Below, in pieces: positions 7,229-14,392 of a stretch of DNA of 38,716 nucleotides. The stretch lies in NCBI GenBank assembly GCA_946560015.1, contig CAMNUC010000002.1:1-38716 (forward strand), written 5' to 3'. The notes under the pieces were generated by a model, which worked only from the letters and a program-made list of their open reading frames with translations, ran no database searches and was not told where the DNA came from. Both the position numbers and the translations under genes were made by a program. Position 1 is the first letter of the stretch. Each line of letters starts with the position of its first letter. Source of the stretch: an uncultured Candidatus Saccharibacteria bacterium. Its GTDB lineage: Bacteria > Patescibacteriota > Saccharimonadia > Saccharimonadales > Saccharimonadaceae.

Positions 7229-8709
7229 GCGCGGTGTCCTCCAATTTGTTGGCGGCGAGTAATGCCAGTGGCGCCAGCTTCGAAATTAGTACCACGAAGA
7301 ATAGCATTATTGCCGTAGCGTTTGCGGATTTTGATGACAGCTTTTTGGAGGCTTTTCTCGCTTTGAAGCTGAGCGAGTTGATGAGCTTTTTGAGTCTCTA
7401 AGAGCGCATAATTAGTAAAGAGGTTTGCCTGGATAAGCTCGGGTTGGGATGAGATTTCCTGATATATATCTTCGTCGATGAGATCGTTGGCGCAGACGGT
7501 GACCTTGCGGGCGGTGAAAGTTGGGTTAAATTCCCTGTCGAAGATTTTGAGGAAGCCGTCGATGAGGAGTTTGGTAGAAGAAGTTTTGAGCGGGAGACGA
7601 TGGGTGCCATGGGCAGGTTTAGGTACGGTACGACCATAATGATCAACAACGGAGCTTGTGGCGGGGTTCTCATGGTCGTAATCGATATGGAGTACAAGGT
7701 GGTCGGTAACGAGGCTCTTATCGACAAGCTGTAGAGATAAAGCTTCGGCCATTTCTTGAACGATGATACGGGCTTTGGTGGCATTGTATGGTGAGCTAAG
7801 GACTTGCCCAGAGCTGAGGCTTTTGGATTCGGGAACGTGAGATTTGATGTCCTTGAGCTCGGTGGGCTCGTAGCCCCAAGCGTGATCGATGAGGAGCTCG
7901 GCGTTGACGCCAAAAAGTTGGTACAAAAGTTCGATATTAGTAAGCGAACAGCGTGCAACGTCACCCATAGTATACATACCGCGACTCTTAAGGCGCTTTT
8001 TGTAGCCACGCCCCACGCGCCAAATATCAGTGATGGGTTGATGTCCCCAAAGTTGTTCACGAAAACTGATCGCGTCGAGGCTGGCGATGCGAACGCCAGC
8101 AGAGTTTGGTTCGGCATGTTTGGCAAGTACATCCATGGCGACTTTGGCGAGGAAGAGATTAGTACCGATTCCGGCGGTGGCGGTAATGCCGGTCTGTTGA
8201 TAAACTGATGTGACAATGTTGGTAACGAATTCTTCGGGAGTGAGGTGGGAGGTTTTGAGGTAACTACTAATATCGCAGAATACTTCATCAATGGAATAAG
8301 CGAAAATGTCTTCGGGCGCGACATGTTGGAGGTAGATTTGATAGATCTTGGCGCTATAGTCGAGGTAGTATTGCATGCGGGGAGTGGCGACAAGATAATC
8401 AAGCTCAAGGTTGGGATTGTTTTGAAGCTCGGGATTGTGATAGCTTTTACCAAGGAAGGTTTGTAAAGGTGCGCGGAGTTTTCTTTCGGCATTGATTTGG
8501 CGGACTTTGGAGATGACTTCAAAAAGGCGAGCACGACCAGGCAGCCCATAACTTTTGAGCGCAGGAGAAATAGCGAGACAAATGGTTTTGTCAGTGCGTG
8601 ATTTGTCGGCGACGACAAGATTAGTAGTAAGCGGGTCTAAGCCGCGCTCAGCACATTCAACAGAAGCGTAAAAGGACTTGAGATCGATAGCGGCGTAGAA
8701 TTTTCCCAT
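7225..8709 (-). CDS. Y-family (UmuC/DinB-like) translesion DNA polymerase
   Basis: The protein is 494 aa. The palm signature begins at once: FYAAIDLKSFYASVEC with metal ligand Asp9. The second catalytic motif is YSIDEVF with Asp141-Glu142, and the helix-hairpin-helix thumb lies in TDIWRVGRGYKKRLKSRGMYTMGDVA. A little-finger domain follows (SSGQVLSSPYNATKARIIVQEMAEAL), then about 90 residues of basic C-terminus (AVIKIRKRYGNNAILRG). This layout, with SRTDKTICLAISPALKSYG, matches the UmuC/UvrX-type branch seen with small accessory proteins in Firmicutes. It copies past damaged bases with low fidelity. The promoter at 8712-8726 carries a motif shared with the YtrA operator. No LexA-type box was recognised. 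Confidence 0.93.
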   Translation of the reverse strand: MGKFYAAIDLKSFYASVECAERGLDPLTTNLVVADKSRTDKTICLAISPALKSYGLPGRARLFEVISKVRQINAERKLRAPLQTFLGKSYHNPELQNNPNLELDYLVATPRMQYYLDYSAKIYQIYLQHVAPEDIFAYSIDEVFCDISSYLKTSHLTPEEFVTNIVTSVYQQTGITATAGIGTNLFLAKVAMDVLAKHAEPNSAGVRIASLDAISFREQLWGHQPITDIWRVGRGYKKRLKSRGMYTMGDVARCSLTNIELLYQLFGVNAELLIDHAWGYEPTELKDIKSHVPESKSLSSGQVLSSPYNATKARIIVQEMAEALSLQLVDKSLVTDHLVLHIDYDHENPATSSVVDHYGRTVPKPAHGTHRLPLKTSSTKLLIDGFLKIFDREFNPTFTARKVTVCANDLIDEDIYQEISSQPELIQANLFTNYALLETQKAHQLAQLQSEKSLQKAVIKIRKRYGNNAILRGTNFEAGATGITRRQQIGGHRA

Positions 8710-8711
8710 GG

Positions 8712-8726
8712 CTTAGTACAATTATA
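8712..8726 (-). promoter_or_regulatory. Polymerase promoter with shared TATWATWGTACTAAG motif
   Basis: The minus strand reads TATAATTGTACTAAG: the -10 hexamer (8721-8726) joined to TTGTACTAAG, which is identical to one half of the YtrA operator at 16306-16327. It ends 2 nt before the start codon at 8709. Confidence 0.55.
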
Positions 8727-8736
8727 TACGATGTGA

Positions 8737-8862
8737 GTATGTTTTTGAAACTTGTTAGTATGTTTTGGAAACACGCGAGCATGTTTGTCTGGCACGGAAG
8801 TATGTTTTGTAAATGTGTGGGTATGCTTGTTGGGTGTGGAGGTATGATAAAATGAAGCTATG
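8737..8862 (+). repeat. Degenerate tandem repeat, 21-bp period (locus B)
   Basis: Six contiguous units start at 8737, 8758, 8779, 8800, 8821 and 8842, each exactly 21 nt, with a core of GYATGTTTTGNAAA and a G/C-richer second half. The last unit diverges, contains the -10 (TAAAAT) of the Nudix gene, and ends precisely on its ATG. It is the same family and the same orientation as 3682-3773. Confidence 0.8.
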
Positions 8863-9396
8863 GAAAAATTTATTTGGCATGAAGAGAATTTACCAAAAGG
8901 CAGAAAACCAGAACGCGTGCATGCGGTGCTAGTGACTAAGGACGGTAGAATGTTGTTGCGCTACAAAAATGGTAGTCCGTTGAAGGTGACGGGTGGCCAC
9001 ATTGATCCTGAGGATATCGACATGTGTTCGGCGGTAGCGCGTGAGGTGTTGGAAGAAATTGATTGCAAAATTGATAAATGCGACTTCATAGGATATTTAG
9101 AATATATTAATGAGGCGGAGAATGTACATGAAATCTGGGCGCGAATGGTAGCGCGGGTGACGGAGATTTTGCCAGCGCAGCCAGATCCAGCTTGCAAGGA
9201 TATTTGGACTTATGGGAGAGTTTTGGAGCCGATAGAAAAAGCGCGTGAAGAAGAAGTTGTACCAGCAGAATTAACAGAAGCAATGCGAGGGGTATTGGAT
9301 GCGGCGATAAGAGCGGCGCAAGAAAAGGGTTATTTTGAAGGCGCCATGAATACGCAGACGGAAGTATTGAACGTAGAAGAGCATATTAAGCGTTAG
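8860..9396 (+). CDS. Nudix hydrolase
   Basis: This 178-aa protein contains a Nudix box at residues 45-71: GGHIDPED...AREVLEEIDCK. The REVLEE helix that carries the metal-binding glutamates is intact. The spacing between the first Glu and the RE pair is two residues longer than the canonical G-x5-E-x7-RE pattern, and the usual Gly after EE is Asp, so it is a divergent member. Nudix enzymes split nucleoside diphosphates linked to another group. The substrate here cannot be read from the sequence, though a housecleaning role beside an error-prone polymerase would fit. A -10 TAAAAT with TG extension (8848-8853) ends 6 nt before the ATG, so the mRNA is probably leaderless. The promoter is embedded in the 21-bp repeat array. 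Confidence 0.88.
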   Translation: MEKFIWHEENLPKGRKPERVHAVLVTKDGRMLLRYKNGSPLKVTGGHIDPEDIDMCSAVAREVLEEIDCKIDKCDFIGYLEYINEAENVHEIWARMVARVTEILPAQPDPACKDIWTYGRVLEPIEKAREEEVVPAELTEAMRGVLDAAIRAAQEKGYFEGAMNTQTEVLNVEEHIKR

Positions 9397-9459
9397 ACAT
9401 AGGCTACCGAGAGTGATTGTGCTATTATGAGGTTACGTTAGAAATAATGTCGATATCAA

Positions 9460-9485
9460 AAAACTCCCCAGTGATGGGGAGTTTT
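9460..9485. terminator. Bidirectional rho-independent terminator
   Basis: Stem AAAACTCCCC / GGGGAGTTTT (10 bp, 6-nt loop) lies between the convergent Nudix gene and the 9492-10244 gene. On the minus strand a run of T follows. Confidence 0.9.
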
Positions 9486-9491
9486 GCTGGA

Positions 9492-10244
9492 CTATTTTGT
9501 AAAGTCGATGGAGTCCATGATGAACTTGCCGACTGGTTGCCATTTTTTGCGGACGCTGTCTTTGCACTCGAAGATGATAGTGACGAGCTTGTTGTCTTCA
9601 GAGAAGAAGATAGTATTGCTATAATCGTCGCCGGTGACAAATTCGATGTCAGCAATGTTGTGGGAACCAGAAGTGTAATATTTGCCATCAATGACTTCGG
9701 CAACGAGTTCAAAGGAAGCCTTCATAGTGTCATAATAGGTTTCTACCTGATCGTTAGCGAGTTTGCTGTCTGTTGGAGCAATAGCAATGTAGGCGTCTTT
9801 GGCTTCGTTGGTATAGGCAGATTTTGGTGCGTTTTGTTTGCCATATTTTTGCTCGATTTCTTTGGCGGAAAGAGCCTTAAAATCGGTTGGGATCTTGAGA
9901 CGGAAATCGTCAAAAGAAACGTAGGCAGTGGTAACTTTGTTGCCGTCGCCGTCTTTGACGGTGAGGCTGTTTTTGCCGCCGTCCATATTGGCGACGAGCG
10001 CGAAGATACCGATGATGATCAGCGCGATAACTGCAATTGCGCCAATGATACAAGCAATGATGCGACCGGTTTCTTTCTTTGGTTTAGTAGAAGTGTTTTT
10101 GGTACCAGCAGAAGTTGACTTAGTAGTTGTTTTGGTGGTTTTGCTGCTAGCGGCGCTAGACTTACTAGTAGGTTTCGCAGTTTTGGTGGATTTTACATCT
10201 TTGGTACTGTTGGTACTTTTGGATGCAGACTTTTTTGTAGCCAC
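9492..10244 (-). CDS. Membrane protein with Lys/Thr/Ser-rich tail and extracytoplasmic domain
   Basis: The 250-aa product starts at a GTG (10244) preceded by AAAAGGAG. Residues 1-60 are a basic, low-complexity tail of Lys, Thr, Ser and Ala. A membrane segment spans about 62-85. The outer domain (about 95-250) has a predicted alternating strand/helix pattern: VSFDDFRLKIPTDFKALS, then a helix, AYIAIAPTDSK, VETYYDTMKASF, and a final NTIFFSEDNKLVTIIFECKD. This is reminiscent of PsbP/Mog1-type folds, but the match is only by eye. The tail resembles that of the 5950-6195 product. A -10 TATAAT lies about 30 nt upstream. It is monocistronic and ends at the terminator at 9460-9485. The function is unknown. 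Confidence 0.8.
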   Translation of the reverse strand: MATKKSASKSTNSTKDVKSTKTAKPTSKSSAASSKTTKTTTKSTSAGTKNTSTKPKKETGRIIACIIGAIAVIALIIIGIFALVANMDGGKNSLTVKDGDGNKVTTAYVSFDDFRLKIPTDFKALSAKEIEQKYGKQNAPKSAYTNEAKDAYIAIAPTDSKLANDQVETYYDTMKASFELVAEVIDGKYYTSGSHNIADIEFVTGDDYSNTIFFSEDNKLVTIIFECKDSVRKKWQPVGKFIMDSIDFTK

Positions 10245-10324
10245 AAATTTCTCCTTTTATATAATTTTGTTAAGACCATTATATAATGCTTTGGCGTTTT
10301 TGTGTGAAAATTCTTATGGTTATT

Positions 10325-11449
10325 TTAACAAGCATCGATACTATATAGTGCATACAGAGTCACTTCTGGCTGAACTGAGTCTATAGTGATTTGGTCTCCG
10401 GGTTGGTATTTTACGCTTGCAGCATCATAGCCTTTTGGTGTGGTAGACCATGAGTAAAAGGTAGCGTAGCAACTGCCAGCATAGCCTTGAGGGATTTTCT
10501 TATCGCTGATAGTGAAAGTGTGGGAGGGGGAGGTGGTAGTGTAGGTTTGTGTACTTGGCATCGGCATGAGCGTACCACCTCCGTCTACTGCGGTTCTGAG
10601 TCCGTTAGCGTTATAGCTTAGTTTGTATTCGATCGCTGTCACTTCTGCTGGCTCCATTACTAAAGTTAGCTTCACATTGGTAGCATAGTGTCCGCTTTGC
10701 ATGTCTTCACCAAATTTCACAGCAAAGGCTAGTTTACCACTTGTATTTACGGTGTTGTTTGATATGGTGTCAGCTGCGGCGCTTTTGATTACGCTACCAT
10801 TGCCGGCTAGCATGGGCTTGTAAGTCATCGTGTTGCTATCGGTGTTTACGAGGTCACTCCAGCCCCATCCCCAAGTATTAGCTACAAGATTGTCTCCTAC
10901 TACGCCGCTATTGTCTACATTGCCTACACTAATACTGCTATTCTCACTATGGGAAAGGCTGGTGCTGCCGTCGTCGTAGCTGATGCTCATGCTATAGCTT
11001 TTGATGCTGGATCCATTGATGCAGACGGTATGGTTGCTATAAGCGGTTTCTCCTACTTTAGCGTCTACGCTGTCAATAGTTTCTGGAGTGATGGTGAGGG
11101 AGATGTTGCTATCGTTAGAACTACGACCTGAATCGGCGGGTAGCGGTCGTGAGCTGCAAGAATCATACCAGTCATCATCCATGATACCATCGTTAGCGTA
11201 GGCTTGGTTGCTATGACTTGATATAGGATTAATAAAACCATATAAACCAACTAGGAGGGATAGCATACATACACTAGGTACTAAGTAGCAAACTATTTTA
11301 CTACTCTGCTTGGAGGATAGTGCAGAATTCTTCTCTCCCCACCATTTGTAGAAATAAGTACTTTTACTATGAAGCAAGTTATTAATAAAAGTTAGTGATG
11401 GGTGAGACTTAGGACTTATGTTATCCTTCCTTCTCCTTCTTTGTAGCAT
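10325..11449 (-). CDS. Secreted surface protein with InlB-type repeat and conserved KWWGEKNS signal region
   Basis: The 374-aa protein begins with a basic arm (MLQRRRRKDN). A conserved block, LLHSKSTYFYKWWGEKNS, follows at about residues 25-42, then a hydrophobic signal or anchor segment at about 51-72. The mature part is Ser/Thr/Asn/Gly-rich. Its last 80 residues (YKLSYNANG ... FYSWSTTPKGYD ... YQPGDQITI ... TLYALYS) match the InlB B-repeat/Flg_new beta-grasp pattern of bacterial adhesins. There is no LPXTG motif, and the chain ends in Cys. A strong AGGAGGG precedes the ATG. The nearest -10 (11688-11693) predicts a 5' leader of about 230 nt with extensive secondary structure. The paralogue starting at 38438 shares the signal block and the leader architecture. 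An adhesin or cell-envelope role is likely. Confidence 0.87.
   Translation of the reverse strand: MLQRRRRKDNISPKSHPSLTFINNLLHSKSTYFYKWWGEKNSALSSKQSSKIVCYLVPSVCMLSLLVGLYGFINPISSHSNQAYANDGIMDDDWYDSCSSRPLPADSGRSSNDSNISLTITPETIDSVDAKVGETAYSNHTVCINGSSIKSYSMSISYDDGSTSLSHSENSSISVGNVDNSGVVGDNLVANTWGWGWSDLVNTDSNTMTYKPMLAGNGSVIKSAAADTISNNTVNTSGKLAFAVKFGEDMQSGHYATNVKLTLVMEPAEVTAIEYKLSYNANGLRTAVDGGGTLMPMPSTQTYTTTSPSHTFTISDKKIPQGYAGSCYATFYSWSTTPKGYDAASVKYQPGDQITIDSVQPEVTLYALYSIDAC
11324..11376 (-). repeat. 53-nt block identical to 38607-38659
   Basis: This is a perfect 53-nt match, on the opposite strand, to the second surface gene. It encodes the LHSKSTYFYKWWGEKNS region. Identity continues at 65 of 68 positions and then ends sharply. 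Confidence 0.95.
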
Positions 11450-11529
11450 CTAGCCCTCCTTGGTTTGGTTTTGGATTAATTAATCACCCTATGGAGTGCC
11501 AAAGTTTTATTTATATTGCGTCACCGATA

Positions 11530-11681
11530 CAAATAAAAATGGCACCACAGGCATGGTGTCCAAACCTAACCAATCAACTCGTAACTTTCGTCCTCATCAA
11601 CTGGGCCTATGGCGCCATTTGTATAGATGAAAACAAGTTACGGATTAAAAATTTTATTGAATGTAATGTTAGGTTTGGACT
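11530..11681 (-). ncRNA. Structured leader/small RNA, copy 1 (P1-P2-pseudoknot-T run)
   Basis: On the minus strand the predicted transcript start (about 11681) is followed at once by P1, a perfect 13-bp stem: GTCCAAACCTAAC (11680-11668) with GTTAGGTTTGGAC (11571-11559). Nested inside is P2, CGTAACTT (11642-11635) with AAGTTACG (11587-11580), plus TCATC/GATGA. The apical region contains ATGGCGCCA (11618-11610), which can pair over 9 bp with TGGTGCCAT (11547-11539) just 3' of P1. A T-rich run follows. The latter segment can alternatively form a local hairpin with CACCA. The same topology is found at 38142-38272. No known RNA family was recognised. It may be the riboregulatory 5' leader of the 10325-11449 gene or a separate small RNA. 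Confidence 0.65.
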
Positions 11682-11687
11682 AACTTC

Positions 11688-11693
11688 ATTGTA
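11688..11693 (-). promoter_or_regulatory. -10 element for the structured leader and surface gene
   Basis: TACAAT on the minus strand ends 7 nt before the first nucleotides of P1, which makes P1 the 5' end of the transcript. Confidence 0.55.
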
Positions 11694-11741
11694 GCGGATT
11701 ATTCTGCTTTTGGCAAGAGTTGTTATTTTGCGGGAGTGTGA

Positions 11742-11747
11742 TATAAT
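11742..11747 (+). promoter_or_regulatory. Extended -10 promoter firing into a terminator
   Basis: GTGTGATATAATGG on the plus strand, with TTGTTA 16 nt upstream of TATAAT. The only thing downstream before convergent genes is the hairpin at 11767-11799, so any transcript would be about 50 nt long. Confidence 0.45.
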
Positions 11748-11766
11748 GGAGATGTTTCTAGCAACA

Positions 11767-11799
11767 AAAAGTTCCACCGGGATATTGGGTGGAACTTTT
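11767..11799. terminator. Rho-independent terminator of the 11831-14237 operon
   Basis: A perfect 12-bp stem AAAAGTTCCACC / GGTGGAACTTTT with a 9-nt loop. On the minus strand it is followed by a T run just downstream of the DUF1653 gene stop. It can also stop plus-strand transcription from 11742. Confidence 0.9.
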
Positions 11800-11830
11800 G
11801 TGTGGAGCGTTCAAGTTTGCATAGCTAAAC

Positions 11831-12064
11831 TCAATGTCCAGCTACGCTTTTGATCTTTTGTAAAGTAAAGCGGAGCTTCCCTGGTGCAATCTCTTCGAGA
11901 AACATAGTCTTTGGGCGAGCCCAGACTGGTGCACCTTCATAGAGTCCACGGTAAATTACCAGTTCTTCGCTAGTTTCGGTGTGGTAGGCGATATCTTCAA
12001 CGATGTAGTAATCGCCTTTGTAATGTTGGTAAATGCCGTGGATGATGAGCTCTTGTGATGTCAT
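11831..12064 (-). CDS. DUF1653 family protein
   Basis: The 77-aa protein shows the DUF1653 pattern throughout: GIYQHYKGDYYIVEDIAYHTETSEELVIYRGLYEG...VWARPKTMFLEEI...LRFTLQ. The family is small and cytoplasmic, has no established biochemical function, and is widespread in bacteria. The ATG follows the TAA of the upstream ABC permease with no gap, so translation is probably coupled and the gene is the last of a three-gene operon ending at the terminator at 11767-11799. It stops with TGA. Confidence 0.88.
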   Translation of the reverse strand: MTSQELIIHGIYQHYKGDYYIVEDIAYHTETSEELVIYRGLYEGAPVWARPKTMFLEEIAPGKLRFTLQKIKSVAGH

Positions 12065-13306
12065 TTACTCTTTTTCCTTGTAAGTGCGAAGCATATCTTT
12101 GAGAGTCATGCGACTGCCGTAGTTAAGAATAGCGCTAGAGTAGATCTTAATGGCGATTTTGGCGATAATGTAGCAGAAAACGAGTAAAATGGCGATGGAT
12201 AATGCCACTTCCCAGCCGCTGGCTAACCCCATCATGATGCGTAGAGGCATGCAGAACGGTGAGGAAATAGGTAGAAGTGCAGCAAAGACATTTAGACTGC
12301 TGGTAGGGTCGGTAAGGGTGAAATATGCAAGGTAGAATCCGATCATCGTAATAATAGCGACCGGCATGTTGGCGGATTGAATATCTTCGGGCTTACTGAC
12401 GGTTGAGCCGGTGAGGGCATAGAGTAAAGCATAGGCAAAGTAGCCAAGAATAAAGTAAACTAGAGCAGCGACGGCGAGGTAAGGCGTAAAGTTGGAAAGA
12501 TCGAATAGCGCATCAAGGATCTCGGGGGCGAGGAATAGCTTGGCGCTAACAATGGCAGTAATAGCGAAAAGCAGAACCTGCAAAAGTCCAACAATGCCAA
12601 TACCGATGGTTTTGCCGAGGATAATGGTGCGTGGGCTGGTGGAGGTAACAAGAGTCTCCATGATTTTGGAAGTTTTTTCGACAGTGATAGAAGCGGAGAC
12701 TTGGTAGGCACAGAAGTAAATGGCAAAGAAGAGTAGCACGGACATCAGCATAGTAACCATGAGGTTGCCGCCAATGTTTTGGTCGTCGGTTTGTTTAAAC
12801 TCAGTGTTGAAGGTGGGGGTGAGGGTAGCGAGTTGCTTGTCGGTGAGACCCAGTTTGTGGATTTGGACATTAGTATATAAAGCGCTGAGCGTATCGATGA
12901 GGGTTTGCGGCGCGTTGCTGGTGGCGGTGGCAATATTGTCTACAATGTAGGTAAAGTTGATTTGATTATCTACCTTATCGACGGTGATAGCAGAGTTGAT
13001 GTCGCCATTGTCGATTTTAGTTTTGATTTCATCAAAAGTTTGCGGAACGATTTCGAATTTGTATCCAAGGTCGGCGTCATTGAGTGCGCCAAGACTATCT
13101 TCAAAGACATTTTGTGGGTCGGAAATGAGAACGGTGTCGGTAAAATCTCCACCGGTAACTTGATTGATGATGTTGGGGAGATTAAATCCAAGTACGATGA
13201 GAATCAAGATAATGATGGTGGAAATGCGGAAGGACTTGCGACTAATGAGATCGCGCATGGTGAATTTGGTAACAGTCCAAATGTCGCGGAAGTGATTAAT
13301 TTTCAT
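12065..13306 (-). CDS. ABC-2 type (NatB-like) permease
   Basis: The 413-aa membrane protein has one N-terminal membrane segment (about 28-45) and a large extracytoplasmic loop (about 50-180). A cluster of five or so segments follows at about 185-205, 235-260, 275-300, 315-335 and 375-395. This is the topology of NatB/YhaP-type ABC-2 exporters, and the motif ASITVEKTSKIMETLVTSTSPRTIILGK is the cytoplasmic coupling region of that group. The start overlaps the end of the ATPase gene by 11 nt, with GAGGAG inside the upstream gene. It forms an exporter with the ATPase at 13296-14237. The substrate (ion, peptide or lipid) is unknown. Confidence 0.88.
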   Translation of the reverse strand: MKINHFRDIWTVTKFTMRDLISRKSFRISTIIILILIVLGFNLPNIINQVTGGDFTDTVLISDPQNVFEDSLGALNDADLGYKFEIVPQTFDEIKTKIDNGDINSAITVDKVDNQINFTYIVDNIATATSNAPQTLIDTLSALYTNVQIHKLGLTDKQLATLTPTFNTEFKQTDDQNIGGNLMVTMLMSVLLFFAIYFCAYQVSASITVEKTSKIMETLVTSTSPRTIILGKTIGIGIVGLLQVLLFAITAIVSAKLFLAPEILDALFDLSNFTPYLAVAALVYFILGYFAYALLYALTGSTVSKPEDIQSANMPVAIITMIGFYLAYFTLTDPTSSLNVFAALLPISSPFCMPLRIMMGLASGWEVALSIAILLVFCYIIAKIAIKIYSSAILNYGSRMTLKDMLRTYKEKE

Positions 13307-14237
13307 AGTTTTGCTCCTCGGTTTCTAGTTGAGTGATTTCGTTTTTGGCGCCTACTTTTTCGATGAATATGTCATTGAGGGTAGGTTTCATGATTTCGAA
13401 TTTGTTGATTTTGATGTTGGCGGAGACCAGCTCTTGTAATAGCTTTTCAGCTTGGGCCTCATTGGATATCTTGATGGTGTACTGGTGGTTCTTGGAATTC
13501 TCGATTTTGAGTTGGTGAGATTTGATTTGTTGGCTGATGTCTTGATCGGTGTCGATCTGGACACGAGTGGCAGGATAGGTGGCTTTAATGTCTTTGAGAT
13601 TGCCCTGCAAGACAGTTTTGCCTTTATTCATGATGAGAATGTTGCTACAGAATTCTTCAATGGTAGCCATCTGATGGGCGGACATAATGACGAATTTGCC
13701 GTCGTTGACGAGTCCTATGATGATGTCTTTGAGGATTTCGGTATTGACGGGGTCTAGGCCGCTGAACGGCTCATCGAGTACGACGAGGTCAGGGTTGTGG
13801 ATGATGGCGGTCATAAATTGGATTTTCTGTTGATTGCCTTTGGAGAGTTTCTCAGCAGGCATATTGAGATATTCTTCGACTTTGAGCTTCTTGGCCCATT
13901 TACAAATAGAAGTTTCGGCGTCGGAGCGAGTCATACCTTTGAGCTCAGCGAAATATAGTAGTTGTTCGAGAATTTTAATTTTAGGGTAGACGCCGCGTTC
14001 TTCGGGTAGGTAGCCGAAGTTGACATCTTTGCGGTTGACGGGCTGTCCGTTCCAAGTAATTTCCCCACTGTCTTTAGTAATGATGCCGAGTAGCATGCGG
14101 ATAGTGGTAGTTTTGCCGGCGCCGTTGGTGCCAAGTAAACCATAGACTCCAGGTTTGCTAAGTTTGAGGGAGACTTTGTCGACGACGAGCTTGCCCGCGA
14201 AGGTTTTGCAGACTCGGTCTAAAATTAATTCTGCCAT
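13296..14237 (-). CDS. ABC transporter ATPase (NatA-like)
   Basis: The 313-aa protein has a Walker A GTNGAGKT (36-43), a Q-loop region YLPEERGVYP, a signature LSKGN (131-135), Walker B LVVLDEP (151-157) and a switch His in MSAHQM. A C-terminal regulatory segment (DUF4162-like, about 215-305) is typical of NatA/CcmA-type exporters. The permease gene overlaps its 3' end. The start is supported by AAAGGAAAC just before the ATG. The 5' untranslated region of about 90 nt contains an 11-base homopolymer, described separately. It powers export through the 12065-13306 permease. Confidence 0.93.
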   Translation of the reverse strand: MAELILDRVCKTFAGKLVVDKVSLKLSKPGVYGLLGTNGAGKTTTIRMLLGIITKDSGEITWNGQPVNRKDVNFGYLPEERGVYPKIKILEQLLYFAELKGMTRSDAETSICKWAKKLKVEEYLNMPAEKLSKGNQQKIQFMTAIIHNPDLVVLDEPFSGLDPVNTEILKDIIIGLVNDGKFVIMSAHQMATIEEFCSNILIMNKGKTVLQGNLKDIKATYPATRVQIDTDQDISQQIKSHQLKIENSKNHQYTIKISNEAQAEKLLQELVSANIKINKFEIMKPTLNDIFIEKVGAKNEITQLETEEQNYEN

Positions 14238-14308
14238 GTTTCCTTTCTTTAATTTAGTTTACAAAATAGCCGATGCGAGTGGGGCGGTGGGTGGTTAAGA
14301 ATAGCTGC

Positions 14309-14319
14309 GGGGGGGGGGG
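14309..14319. repeat. 11-bp homopolymer (G on plus strand, C in transcript)
   Basis: Eleven consecutive G on the plus strand, lying in the 5' untranslated region of the 13296-14237 ATPase gene just after its predicted transcription start. Such tracts are slippage-prone and are also a common place for assembly error. Confidence 0.9.
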
Positions 14320-14332
14320 TCATTATGGGATT

Positions 14333-14338
14333 ATTATA
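14333..14338 (-). promoter_or_regulatory. Extended -10 of the NatA-like operon
   Basis: TGT-TATAAT on the minus strand. The predicted start is near 14326, giving a leader of about 90 nt that contains the homopolymer C tract at its beginning. Confidence 0.55.
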
Positions 14339-14363
14339 ACACGATGTTGATTGCGTGATTAAA

Positions 14364-14387
14364 AATGGCTGGTCTTAGCCAGCCATT
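14364..14387 (-). terminator. Terminator of the YtrA-type ABC operon
   Basis: Stem AATGGCTGG / CCAGCCATT with a 6-nt loop, followed on the minus strand by TTT. It lies directly after the 14393-15235 permease stop. Confidence 0.85.
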
Positions 14388-14392
14388 AATAT

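Noticed and set aside
8737-8862. CRISPR array
   Set aside because: The repeats are contiguous without unique spacers, they are degenerate, and there are no cas genes in the window.
11581-11604. Hammerhead ribozyme-like GATGAG...GAAA on the minus strand
   Set aside because: The conserved CUGANGA core begins with U instead of C, stem II is poor and the second GAAA before stem III is absent. The bases are accounted for by P2 of the structured leader.
11752-11853. Small plus-strand frame beginning MFLATKSS after a TATAAT
   Set aside because: It runs through the terminator hairpin and then antisense to the DUF1653 gene. The -10 to ATG gap is only 4 nt, and the composition gives no support.
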